NCBI RefSeq assembly: GCF_000023105.1
Contig: NC_012669.1
Location: 1,736,001 to 1,800,000, forward strand
Direction of reading: 5' to 3'
Length of the DNA: 64,000 nucleotides
Origin: Beutenbergia cavernae DSM 12333
GTDB lineage: Bacteria > Actinomycetota > Actinomycetes > Actinomycetales > Beutenbergiaceae
Shown here: piece after piece, positions 17,563 to 26,163 of the stretch
Position numbering within the stretch: the stretch's first letter is position 1
Layout of the letters: each line of letters starts with the position of its first letter
Notes under the pieces: model-generated
Databases searched by the model: none
Told to the model about the DNA's origin: nothing
What the model saw: only the letters and a program-made list of their open reading frames with translations
Position numbers and translations under genes: made by a program

Positions 17563-18486
17563 TCAGCCCTTGGTCGCACCCGCGGCGAGACCGCCGATGA
17601 TGCGCCGCTGGGCGACGAAGAAGATGAGCAGCATCGGCAGCGCCACCATCACGGTGCCGGCCATGATCGCGCCCCAGTTGGTGTAGCCCTCCTGGCTACG
17701 CAGGAACATGAGGCCGATGGGCAGCGTGCGCATGTCCACGGTGCTCGTCACGATGAGCGGCCACACGTAGTCGTTCCACTTGGCGAACATCACGATGAGC
17801 GTGCCGGTGAGGATCATCGGGCGGCTCATCGGGATGACGACGCTCCACATCCGCCGGAGGTGACCTGCGCCGTCGAGCTTCGCGGCGTCCACCACCTCGT
17901 CGGAGACGCGGCGCATCTGCTGGTAGATGAGGAACATCGCGAACGCGCTGCCGATGCCGGGCAGGACGATGCCGAGGTAGGTGTTCAGCCACCCGAGGTT
18001 GCCCACGGTGATGTAGTTGACGAGCAGCGTCACGTGCCCGGGGAGCATCATCGAGCCGAGCATCAGCAGGAACAGCGGCGTCTTCCAGCGGAACCGCACG
18101 AACGCGAACGCGTAGGCGCTGAGCACCGCGAGACCGACCTCGAGCGTGGTGCCCGAGACGGTGGTGATGAGCGAGTTGAGGAAGAAGCGGTCGAACGGCG
18201 CCGCCGTCCAGGCGTCGGAGAAGTTCGCGAGCTCGAGCGCGGTGGGGATCCACTGCAGCGGGTACACGTAGATGTCGTGCTCCGGCTTCACCGCCGAGGT
18301 GAACAGCCACACCAGCGGCAGCACGAACACGGTGAGCGTGAGGGCCAGGAGCACGTAGAGAGCGAGACGCACGGCGAGAGGACGGCGCACCCGGCGCGGG
18401 GGCGCCGTCGTCGGCACGTCGGCGGAGAGGGCGGCGTCGGCGACGGCGGAGCTCGCCGTGGGCAGGGGACGGACGTCGAGGCTCAT
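17563..18486 (-). CDS. ABC transporter permease, MalG/UgpE type (importer 3)
   Basis: The 307-residue membrane protein has a 40-residue cytoplasmic N-terminus, six predicted membrane segments and an EAA loop (VDAAKLDGAGHLRRMW). The ATG at 18486 overlaps the stop of the upstream permease as ATGA. It stops 36 nt before the binding-protein gene. Confidence 0.92.
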   Translation of the reverse strand: MSLDVRPLPTASSAVADAALSADVPTTAPPRRVRRPLAVRLALYVLLALTLTVFVLPLVWLFTSAVKPEHDIYVYPLQWIPTALELANFSDAWTAAPFDRFFLNSLITTVSGTTLEVGLAVLSAYAFAFVRFRWKTPLFLLMLGSMMLPGHVTLLVNYITVGNLGWLNTYLGIVLPGIGSAFAMFLIYQQMRRVSDEVVDAAKLDGAGHLRRMWSVVIPMSRPMILTGTLIVMFAKWNDYVWPLIVTSTVDMRTLPIGLMFLRSQEGYTNWGAIMAGTVMVALPMLLIFFVAQRRIIGGLAAGATKG

Positions 18487-19439
18487 GAGTAGTGCACCTG
18501 CCTGCCGGCGGTTCGGGTCTGGACGATGGTCACGCCGAGCAGCACGAGGAAGAGGACCGTCGCGGCCGCCGCGGAGGTGCCGACGTCGAACCGCTGGAAC
18601 GCCTCCTCGTAGACCATCCACGTGAGCGTGGCGCTCGAGTTGCCCGGCCCGCCGCCGGTGAGCGTCGCGATGATGTCGAACGCCTGCGCGGCGCTGATGA
18701 TCCCGGTCACCGTGAGGAAGAACGTGACGGGGGAGAGCAGCGGGCGCGTGATCGACCAGAACAGGCCGAACCCCCGGGCGCCGTCGAGCTCGGCGGCCTC
18801 GTACACGTCGCGGGGGAGGTCCTGGATCGCCGTGTAGTAGATGATCGCGACGAAGCCGAGGCGCTGCCACGTGTACGCGATCGTGATGGCCCAGATCGAC
18901 CAGTCCGACGTCGTCGTCCACGAGGGCGACGTGAGCCCGAACAACCCGAAGAACCAACGGCTCAGCCCGTACGTGGGGTCGAACATGAACAGCCAGAGGA
19001 TGCCGACGGCGGCGCCCGGCAGCATGTGCGGAGCGAACGCCATCGTGCGGGTGAAGCCGGAGAACTTCAGCCGCTGGGACAGCAGCTGGCCGATCGCGAG
19101 CCCGCCGGCGAGGCTCCCGACGACGGCGACCCCCGTGAAGATCGCCGTGTTCCCGAGGACCGTGTAGAAGTCGTCGCTCGTGAACAGGTCCTGGTAGTTG
19201 GCCAGCCCGATCCACTCCGGGGCGGCGGCGACCATGTCCCAGTCCATGAAGCTCAGCACGACGTTGTAGATCGTCGGGTAGTACGAGAAGACGAGGATCG
19301 CGGCGAGGTTCGGCAGGATCAGCGCGCCGAACAGGAGGGCCTCGCGGCGGTTCGAACGGCGGCGGTTCCGCGTGACCGGCCGGGACGGCGCCGCCACCGC
19401 TGCCTGGCCGGGGCGCGGCGGGTCGACGACGGCGGTCAC
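18483..19439 (-). CDS. ABC transporter permease, MalF/UgpA type (importer 3)
   Basis: The 318-residue protein begins with a basic stretch (RNRRRSNRREA) before six membrane segments and an EAA loop (YEAAELDGARGFGLFW). I chose the GTG at 19439 because an AGGGGG lies about 8 nt upstream and the protein then has family length; a GTG at 19526 would add 29 unconvincing residues. It is the first gene of the importer 3 operon, divergent to the secreted nuclease/phosphodiesterase gene at 19742. No local regulator gene is present. Confidence 0.9.
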   Translation of the reverse strand: MTAVVDPPRPGQAAVAAPSRPVTRNRRRSNRREALLFGALILPNLAAILVFSYYPTIYNVVLSFMDWDMVAAAPEWIGLANYQDLFTSDDFYTVLGNTAIFTGVAVVGSLAGGLAIGQLLSQRLKFSGFTRTMAFAPHMLPGAAVGILWLFMFDPTYGLSRWFFGLFGLTSPSWTTTSDWSIWAITIAYTWQRLGFVAIIYYTAIQDLPRDVYEAAELDGARGFGLFWSITRPLLSPVTFFLTVTGIISAAQAFDIIATLTGGGPGNSSATLTWMVYEEAFQRFDVGTSAAAATVLFLVLLGVTIVQTRTAGRQVHYS

Positions 19440-19741
19440 GGCCGCGCCCCCTGCGGCGCACGGCGGCGCGGGGTCGTGGATGGTCGTTGAGGCACGCGTG
19501 GCTCTCCCCTGCTGATCAGTTCGCACCGGACCGGACGAACGTAGGAGCGCTCCGTGAATGCGACGCCGCCCACCCGCGGACCGGCAGGTGAACGGCGTCC
19601 GACGGCGCCGCGAACGCGCGCCCGGTGCGCTCGCGGGCGACGTCGAGGCGCCGATGTCGCCCGCTCACCCGCAGTTCTTCCGGTTGTCACCGGACGGGCC
19701 TACGTTGGGCGCACAGCCGGACTCTCGCAGAGGAGACGCAC
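19440..19741. promoter_or_regulatory. Divergent regulatory region with possible PHO box
   Basis: This 302-nt gap holds no convincing gene. Three adjacent 11-nt units at 19663-19673, 19674-19684 and 19685-19695 (GCTCACCCGCA, GTTCTTCCGGT, TGTCACCGGAC) fit the direct-repeat form of actinobacterial PhoP sites at about 9, 9 and 7 of 11 positions. A -10-like TACGTT follows at 19701-19706. A single similar unit (GTTCGTCCGGT) faces the importer side at 19540-19530 on the minus strand. Phosphate control would suit genes for phosphodiester use on both sides, but this is inference. Confidence 0.45.
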
Positions 19742-21760
19742 GTGGCCGTCGCACGATCCGCCGTCGCCGTCCTGAGCACGCTCGCCGTCGCGGCGCTCGG
19801 GCTCACCCTCGCTGTCACGCCCGCGGCCGCCGGTGGCGGCGGGTCGGGAGGCGGCTCGGGAGGCGGCTCGGGGGGTGGCGGCCCGAGCCTCCGCGTGGCC
19901 ACGTTCAACGCGTCGCTGAACCGCGCCGCCGCCGGCGAGCTCGTGGCCGACCTCAGCACGCCCGACGACGCGCAGGCCGCCACGATCGCCGAGATCCTCC
20001 AGCGCAACCGGCCCGACGTCGTCCTCCTCAACGAGTTCGACTACGTGCCGGACCACGTCGCCGTCGACCTGTTCCGCGACAACTACCTCGAGGTCTCCCA
20101 GGGCGGCGCCGAGCCGATCGAGTACCCGTACGCGTACGTGGCGCCGTCGAATACCGGCATCCCGAGCGGGTTCGACCTCAACAACGACGGGACCGTGGGC
20201 GGCGGCGACGACGCCCTGGGGTTCGGGCTGTTCGAGGGGCAGTACGGCATGGTCGTGCTGTCGCGCTACCCGATCGTGGAGCGCGACGTGCGGACGTTCC
20301 AGACGTTCCTGTGGAAGGACATGCCCGGCGCTCTGTTGCCGGACGACCCGGCCACGCCCGAGCCCGCGGACTGGTTCACGCCCGAGGAGCTCGACGTCGT
20401 GCGGCTCTCCAGCAAGTCGCACTGGGACGTGCCGGTGCGGGTCGGCCGCGACACGGTGCACGTGCTCGCCTCGCACCCCACGCCGCCCACGTTCGACGGC
20501 CCGGAGGACCGCAACGGCCTGCGCAACCACGACGAGATCCGGTTCTGGGCCGACTACGTCACACCCGGCAGGGCGTCGCGCTACATCGTGGACGACGACG
20601 GCGAGCGCGGCGGTCTGTCGCGGAACGCCTCGTTCGTCGTGGTCGGGGACCAGAACGCCGACCCGCTCGACGGTGACTCCGTGGACGCCGCGATCGACCA
20701 GCTGCTCGACCACCGCTGGATCACCGACCCGCTGCCGACGTCGGACGGCGCCGTCGAGGCGGCGTCGCTGCAGGGCGGGGCCAACACCGCCCACGCCGGT
20801 GACCCGGCGTACGACACGGCGGACTTCGCCGACACCGCGCCCGGGAACCTCCGCGCCGACTACGTGCTGCCCTCGCGCGACCTGCGCGTGCGCGACGCCG
20901 GCGTGTTCTGGCCCGTGGCGGCCGATCCGCTGTCCAGACTGACGGGCGTGTTCCCGTTCCCGAGCAGCGACCACCGGCTCGTGTGGGTGGACCTCGGCGA
21001 CCCGGTGCTGGGCGAGCCGCTCGCGCAGGCGCACGCGCACAACGACTACGAGCACGACCGGCCGCTGTACGACGCGCTCGAGCACGGCTTCACGAGCGTC
21101 GAGGCAGACGTATGGCTGGTGGACGGCGAGCTGCTCGTGGCGCACGACGCCGTCGACCTCGACCCCGAGCGCACGCTCGAGAGCCTCTACCTCGACCCGC
21201 TCGACGAGCTCGTGCGCGGCAGGCACGACAGCGTGTACCCGCGGTGGGACGGGACGTTCCAGCTCCTCATCGACATCAAGACCGAGGCCGAGAGCACGTA
21301 CGCCGCGATCGAGGCCGCGCTCGGCGAGCATCGCGACCTCTTCGCGCGGTACTCCCGCGGCCGCGTGCACGACGGCCCCGTCCGGGCGGTGATCAGCGGG
21401 AACCGCCCGCTCGAGACGATGGCCGCGGCTGACCGCCGCTACGGCTTCTACGACGGCCGCTCCGGCGACCTCGGCTCAGGCCTGCCAGCGTCCCTCATGC
21501 CGCTCGTGAGCGACAACTGGGCGAACCTGTTCACGTGGCAGGGCGTGGGGGAGATGCCCGCCGGCGAGCGGGACGCCCTGCACGCCTACGTCGCGCAGGC
21601 GCACGACGCCGGGTACCGCGTGCGCTTCTGGAACACGCCGGATGCGGCCGGCCCGGCTCGGGACGCGGTGTGGGCCGAGCTGCGCGACGCCGGCGTCGAC
21701 CACATCAACACCGACGACCTCGCCGGCCTGGAGGCGTTCCTCGACGACGACGACGCCTGA
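19742..21760 (+). CDS. Secreted endonuclease/exonuclease/phosphatase domain fused to glycerophosphodiester phosphodiesterase-like domain
   Basis: The 672-residue protein has a Sec signal peptide (cleavage probably after TPAAA, about residue 32) and a Gly/Ser-rich linker. Domain 1 (about 45-415) is an EEP fold with the expected metal and catalytic residues: TFNAS, LNEFD, GDQNAD and SSDHRLVW. Domain 2 (about 425-672) is GDPD/PI-PLC-like with AHAHNDYEH, SVEADV, LLVAHD and LLIDIKT. Both domains cleave phosphodiesters, so the protein could take apart nucleic acids, phospholipid head groups or teichoic acids outside the cell. The GTG at 19742 has GAGGAG upstream. It faces the Ugp-like importer 3 operon and may be under PHO-box control. 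Confidence 0.88.
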   Translation: MAVARSAVAVLSTLAVAALGLTLAVTPAAAGGGGSGGGSGGGSGGGGPSLRVATFNASLNRAAAGELVADLSTPDDAQAATIAEILQRNRPDVVLLNEFDYVPDHVAVDLFRDNYLEVSQGGAEPIEYPYAYVAPSNTGIPSGFDLNNDGTVGGGDDALGFGLFEGQYGMVVLSRYPIVERDVRTFQTFLWKDMPGALLPDDPATPEPADWFTPEELDVVRLSSKSHWDVPVRVGRDTVHVLASHPTPPTFDGPEDRNGLRNHDEIRFWADYVTPGRASRYIVDDDGERGGLSRNASFVVVGDQNADPLDGDSVDAAIDQLLDHRWITDPLPTSDGAVEAASLQGGANTAHAGDPAYDTADFADTAPGNLRADYVLPSRDLRVRDAGVFWPVAADPLSRLTGVFPFPSSDHRLVWVDLGDPVLGEPLAQAHAHNDYEHDRPLYDALEHGFTSVEADVWLVDGELLVAHDAVDLDPERTLESLYLDPLDELVRGRHDSVYPRWDGTFQLLIDIKTEAESTYAAIEAALGEHRDLFARYSRGRVHDGPVRAVISGNRPLETMAAADRRYGFYDGRSGDLGSGLPASLMPLVSDNWANLFTWQGVGEMPAGERDALHAYVAQAHDAGYRVRFWNTPDAAGPARDAVWAELRDAGVDHINTDDLAGLEAFLDDDDA

Positions 21761-21801
21761 GCGTCGCCGGGTGCGCCGCGGGCTTTCCTCCGGTCGCGAC
21801 T

Positions 21802-21840
21802 GGGGTCGATTCGGGAGCACCCGGCTCCCGAATCGACCCC
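21802..21840. terminator. Perfect 17-bp inverted repeat between convergent genes
   Basis: The arms 21802-21818 and 21824-21840 (GGGGTCGATTCGGGAGC and its complement) are perfectly paired around a 5-nt loop. The hairpin lies between the 3' ends of the secreted phosphodiesterase and the FAD oxidoreductase. It could end transcription from both sides; no T-run follows. Confidence 0.6.
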
Positions 21841-21892
21841 GCTCCGGTGGCTTCAGGGTCGGGCCGCGGACCGTCGCCCGGGCGTCACCAGG

Positions 21893-24247
21893 TCAGGCTC
21901 TGAGCGGCTCGGCGTAGCAGCGCACCTCGGCGACGGCGGCCGACGGGTCGCCGTTCGTCGCGTGCACCACGAGCCGGAGCGCCCGGGTGGCCACGACGCC
22001 GGGCAGATCGTGCCCGCGGCGGCGAGCGGCGTTGTCCGTGACCGTCAGGACCCGGCGCCAGTCGCCGTCGTCCACGGTCCCGGCACTCCCGAGCACCTCG
22101 ATCGAGTACGACCGCGCGCCCTGCGGGTCGCGGTACCCGGGCGGGCACCTGTCGTACTCGCGCAGCACGCTGCCGGCGAACGTCAGCTCCACCCGGCCGA
22201 CCTCCCGCTCGGCGTCCCAGGCCAGCTCGAGCCACTGGTCGAACGGCTGCGCCGGGTCGGAGCGCCACACGTTCGTCGACCGGTGCGGACGCGTCACGCC
22301 GGTGAGCGCCTGCGAGGCAGGCCAGGCGGGCTGCGGGGGCGACACGCGGTGCGCGAGCGTCACCGCGTCGAGGTACCGGCGCATCCGGCCGGACGCGATC
22401 CGCACCCCCGACACGGAGCCCGGCACGACGCTGCCGGCGCGGTGCCACGAGATGTCCGGGTCGGCGTCGAGGTCGAGGCGGACGTACCGCACGTCGACGC
22501 CGTCGTCGGAGGACCCCAGCTCGTCCGCGCCGAGCGCGACGTCCCACGTGACCCACACGCGCTCGCCCGGCGGCACCACGAGATCCGCCTTCGCGAGCAC
22601 CGGGGCGTCGTCGATGCGGTAGTCCCAGATGTGGTCGACGGCGAGCAGCCGCGCGCCGATCGTCCGCGCCTCCGGGGTGGGGTTCGTCAGGCAGACGGCG
22701 ACGGAGTCGAGCCCTGGTGCATCCGCCCCCGTGCCGACGGCGATCCACTGCCCGCGCACCTCGGCGAGCGCATCACCGGGCTTCGAGTGGTTCCCGAGCC
22801 CGCCCGTGACGCCCACGGCATCCGGGTCGGCGCCGTACGCGAGCGCCGTCGACGACGCTCGCACCCGCGCGGTCCGGGCCAGGTCGAGCGGGTCGGCGTT
22901 CGCCACCGACGGCAGGAACGCGCCGTCGCGCAGCAGCTGCTGCTGCACGGCGTCGATCGCCTCCGACGCGACGGAGTGCACCGCCACGCCGTCGCGCACG
23001 GCGATCGCCGCCGCCGTCCCCGCGGCCTGCCCCATGATCGCCGTTGTCGCCTGCACCCGGACCGAGCCGAGGGCCACGTGCGTCGCCGACACGTTCCGCC
23101 CCGCCATGAGCAGGTTCGGCACGTCCAGCGCGATCAGGGAGCGCAAGGGGATCCCGAACGGCCCGACGTACGCGGCGACGGCGGCCGGCGCGGTCGTCAG
23201 GTGCCCTTCGGCCGCCGTCGGCTCGCTCGTCTCGGCCAGCAGCCCGCCCGGTGTGTGCAGGTCGATGTTCCAGCCGCCGTACGCGATCTCGTCACGGTGC
23301 GGCTCGGCGCGGAACAGGTCGGCCTCCGTCATGAGGTGCTGGCCCATGATCCGGCGGCTCTCGCGCTTGCCCGGGACCTGCCCGATCCAGTCGAGCGCGT
23401 ACGTCCGCGCGCGCTCGCGCAGGTGCGGGTCGGAGTTCTTGATCCAGTCCCACACGCCCAGGGCGTGCCGCGTGAGCTCGTGACGGATCGTCTCGGCGTC
23501 GTGGATCGTGTGCCACGGCACCCCGATCTCGATCCACCAGTAGCCACCCTTGAGCGTCGACGGCCTGCGGCCTCCCCGGTAGAAGAACGCGGCGTCGTCG
23601 TAGCGCACGGCCCAGTCAGGCAGCTCGAACTCCACCGGGCGCCCGACGTCCTTCGTCTTGATGTGGATCGAGTTGCCCATGACGTCGTCGGACGCCGCCT
23701 CGGGCGCGTGGGGCTCGCCGAACTCCGCGCGACCCTCCGTGCCCATCCGCCACGGCGCGCCGGCGAGGGCGGCCACGACGCCGTCGCCTGTGCAGTCGAC
23801 GAAGACATCGCCGCTGAACGTCGTCTCGGTCTCCGCGCTGGCGGTGTACCCCACCACCGCCTCGATCCGCTGACCCGCGCCCAGTACGACGTCGCGCACG
23901 GCCGTGTTGAGGTGCAGCGTCAGGTTCGGCGTCCGCTCCACGAGGTCGTACATCGTGAGGTCCCAGACGCTGTTCGTGAAGCCGTTCTCGAAGATCTCCT
24001 CGTGGTTGAGCAGGCGTTCGCGCTCGAGGAGATCGCCGACGACGCCGGTCTCCCGTGCATAGGCGTGGTAGTTCCCGGCACCGCGCGGGACCACCCGCAC
24101 CTCCGAGGAGCTGTTCCCGCCGAGCACGGGGCGGTCCTGGACCAGCACGGTCCGCAGGCCGAGGCGGGCAGCGGAGACGGCGGCGCTCACGCCGGCGAGG
24201 CCCCCTCCGCAGACGACGACCTGGGCACGTTCCTCACGATGACGCAC
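21893..24247 (-). CDS. FAD-dependent oxidoreductase with C-terminal beta-sandwich region
   Basis: The 784-residue protein begins with a Rossmann dinucleotide-binding motif (VVCGGGLAGVSAAVSA) followed by GGNSSSEVRV, as in the FAD_oxidored family. A second FAD contact (DVFVDCTGDG) and the late motif NLLMAGRNVS complete the flavoprotein core (about residues 1-440). The last 340 residues look like beta-sandwich modules, the final one resembling a galactose-binding fold. No signal peptide is visible. The GTG at 24247 has GAAGGAG upstream. It closes the importer 4 operon, so it may oxidise the imported sugar or a derivative. The substrate is unknown. Confidence 0.85.
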   Translation of the reverse strand: MRHREERAQVVVCGGGLAGVSAAVSAARLGLRTVLVQDRPVLGGNSSSEVRVVPRGAGNYHAYARETGVVGDLLERERLLNHEEIFENGFTNSVWDLTMYDLVERTPNLTLHLNTAVRDVVLGAGQRIEAVVGYTASAETETTFSGDVFVDCTGDGVVAALAGAPWRMGTEGRAEFGEPHAPEAASDDVMGNSIHIKTKDVGRPVEFELPDWAVRYDDAAFFYRGGRRPSTLKGGYWWIEIGVPWHTIHDAETIRHELTRHALGVWDWIKNSDPHLRERARTYALDWIGQVPGKRESRRIMGQHLMTEADLFRAEPHRDEIAYGGWNIDLHTPGGLLAETSEPTAAEGHLTTAPAAVAAYVGPFGIPLRSLIALDVPNLLMAGRNVSATHVALGSVRVQATTAIMGQAAGTAAAIAVRDGVAVHSVASEAIDAVQQQLLRDGAFLPSVANADPLDLARTARVRASSTALAYGADPDAVGVTGGLGNHSKPGDALAEVRGQWIAVGTGADAPGLDSVAVCLTNPTPEARTIGARLLAVDHIWDYRIDDAPVLAKADLVVPPGERVWVTWDVALGADELGSSDDGVDVRYVRLDLDADPDISWHRAGSVVPGSVSGVRIASGRMRRYLDAVTLAHRVSPPQPAWPASQALTGVTRPHRSTNVWRSDPAQPFDQWLELAWDAEREVGRVELTFAGSVLREYDRCPPGYRDPQGARSYSIEVLGSAGTVDDGDWRRVLTVTDNAARRRGHDLPGVVATRALRLVVHATNGDPSAAVAEVRCYAEPLRA

Positions 24248-24273
24248 GGGACTCCTTCGGTGGTGGATGGGGC

Positions 24274-25191
24274 TCAGCCCTTGAGGCCGGTCGTGGCGAT
24301 GCCGGCGATGAGCTTGCGCTGGAACAGCAGGAAGAACACGAAGACGGGGAGCAGCGAGACGAGCGACATCGCGAAGAGCTGACCGTAGGAGGACTGGCCC
24401 ATCGCGTTGACGAACATCCGCAGCCCGAGCGGCACGGGGTAGTCGTTGAGGTCGCTCAGGTAGATGAGGGGGCCGAGGAAGTCCTCGTACGTCCAGATGA
24501 ACGTGAAGACCGCCGTCGTCGCGAGCGCCGGCACGGTGAGCGGCAGCATCACGGAGCGGAAGGCGCGCCAACGGCCGGCCCCGTCGATCTCCGCGGCCTC
24601 GTCCAGCTCCCGGGGGATCCCCCGCATGAACTGGACGAGCAGGAAGATGAAGAAGGCGTCCGTCGCGAGGAACTTCGGGACGATGAGCGGCAGGTAGGTG
24701 CCCACCCATCCCACGGCCGAGAACAGCGCGTACTGCGGGATCAGCGTGACGTGGCCGGGCAGCATGACCGTGCCGAGCATGACGGCGAACCACACCTTCT
24801 TGAGCGGGAAGCGCAGCCGGGCGAACGCGTACGCCGCGAGGGTGCACGCGATGAGGTTCCCGGCCACGGCTCCGGCGCAGATGAGGAACGAGTTCGTCAG
24901 GAAGGTGCCGAACCCGGGCGGGTTCGCGTTCCATCCGGCGGGGTAGCTCGCGAGGTCGACTCCGGACGGCACGATGGTCGGGCTCGCGAAGATCTCCTCC
25001 TCGGGCACCACCGAGCTGCGAGCCATCCACAGCAGCGGGTACAGCGTGGCGACGCAGAGGAGCAGCATGAGGCCGTGCCACGCGAACGTGGCGAGCGGCG
25101 CCCGCCGCGCGGGTCGGCGTCGGGCAGGTGGCACGGCGGGCGACGGCGTCGCGCGCGTGAGGTGGGCGGGTGTCGGTGCGGTGGTGGCCAT
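24274..25191 (-). CDS. Carbohydrate ABC transporter permease, MalG type (importer 4)
   Basis: The 305-residue membrane protein has a basic N-terminus (about 30 residues), six predicted membrane segments and the EAA loop DEAAEIDGAGRWRAF. It ends with IATTGLKG, the typical MalG terminus. It starts 7 nt after the MalF-type gene and is followed 26 nt later by the FAD oxidoreductase gene. Confidence 0.93.
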   Translation of the reverse strand: MATTAPTPAHLTRATPSPAVPPARRRPARRAPLATFAWHGLMLLLCVATLYPLLWMARSSVVPEEEIFASPTIVPSGVDLASYPAGWNANPPGFGTFLTNSFLICAGAVAGNLIACTLAAYAFARLRFPLKKVWFAVMLGTVMLPGHVTLIPQYALFSAVGWVGTYLPLIVPKFLATDAFFIFLLVQFMRGIPRELDEAAEIDGAGRWRAFRSVMLPLTVPALATTAVFTFIWTYEDFLGPLIYLSDLNDYPVPLGLRMFVNAMGQSSYGQLFAMSLVSLLPVFVFFLLFQRKLIAGIATTGLKG

Positions 25192-25198
25192 CAGCCCG

Positions 25199-26155
25199 TC
25201 AGCTCTCGTCCGCGTAGTGCACCCAGCGGCGGGCGCCGAGGAAGTTGATGGCGGTGAACGTCGCGATGATGGCGACGAGCACCCACGCCATCGCCGAGGC
25301 GTAGCCCATCTCGAACTCGCCGAACCCCTTGATGTAGAGGTACAGCGTGTAGAAGAGCGTCGAGTCGACGGGGCCGCCGGTGCCGTTCGAGATGATGAAC
25401 GACGGCGTGAACGCCTGGAACGCCACGATCGTCTGCATCACGAGGTTGAAGAAGACGAGGGGCGTCAGGAGCGGCAGCGTGACGGACGCGAACCGCCGGA
25501 CGGTGCCCGCGCCGTCGACCCGCGCCGCTTCGAGCAGCTCCGCGGGGATCTGCCGCAGACCGGCGAGGAAGATCACCATCGGGGACCCGAACTGCCAGAC
25601 GGCCAGGACGATCAGCGTGAGCAGCGACGTGGACGGCGACGCGATCCAGTTGGGACCCGAGATCCCGAGGAACGCGAGGATCTGGTTGATCGCGCCCTCG
25701 CCGCCGAACAGCTGCCGCCACAGGATCGCGATGGCCACGCTGCCGCCGAGGAGCGACGGCAGGTACAGCGCCGCACGGTAGAACGACATGCCGCGCAGCG
25801 TCCGGTTCATGAGGACGGCGAGCCCGAGCGCGACGGCGAGCCGCAGCGGCACGGAGGCCAGCACGTAGGTGAACGTCACGCGCAGCGACTGCAGGTGGCG
25901 CGGGTCGTCCGTGAACATCGTGCGGTAGTTGTCGAACCCGACCCACACGGGGTCGTTGAACAGGTCGTAGGACGTGAACGACAGGTACGCGGACGCCGCC
26001 ATGGGACCGATCACGAGCGCGGCCAGCCCGACGAACCAGGGCAGGAGGAACAGGTAGCCGGCGCGGGCCTCGCTCCGTGCCCGCGCGGGCGGCCGGGGCC
26101 GGCGAGCCGGCCTGGTCGCCCGCGCGGCGGCGGCGGGTGCGGTGGGGACGGACAC
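25199..26155 (-). CDS. Carbohydrate ABC transporter permease, MalF type (importer 4)
   Basis: The 318-residue protein has an Arg/Ala/Pro-rich N-terminus, six membrane segments and the EAA loop LEAARVDGAGTVRRF. The GTG at 26155 lies 8 nt after the stop of the binding-protein gene; a long open frame running back to 27301 is a shadow of that gene. No ATPase is encoded nearby. Confidence 0.9.
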   Translation of the reverse strand: MSVPTAPAAAARATRPARRPRPPARARSEARAGYLFLLPWFVGLAALVIGPMAASAYLSFTSYDLFNDPVWVGFDNYRTMFTDDPRHLQSLRVTFTYVLASVPLRLAVALGLAVLMNRTLRGMSFYRAALYLPSLLGGSVAIAILWRQLFGGEGAINQILAFLGISGPNWIASPSTSLLTLIVLAVWQFGSPMVIFLAGLRQIPAELLEAARVDGAGTVRRFASVTLPLLTPLVFFNLVMQTIVAFQAFTPSFIISNGTGGPVDSTLFYTLYLYIKGFGEFEMGYASAMAWVLVAIIATFTAINFLGARRWVHYADES

Positions 26156-26163
26156 CCTGACGC

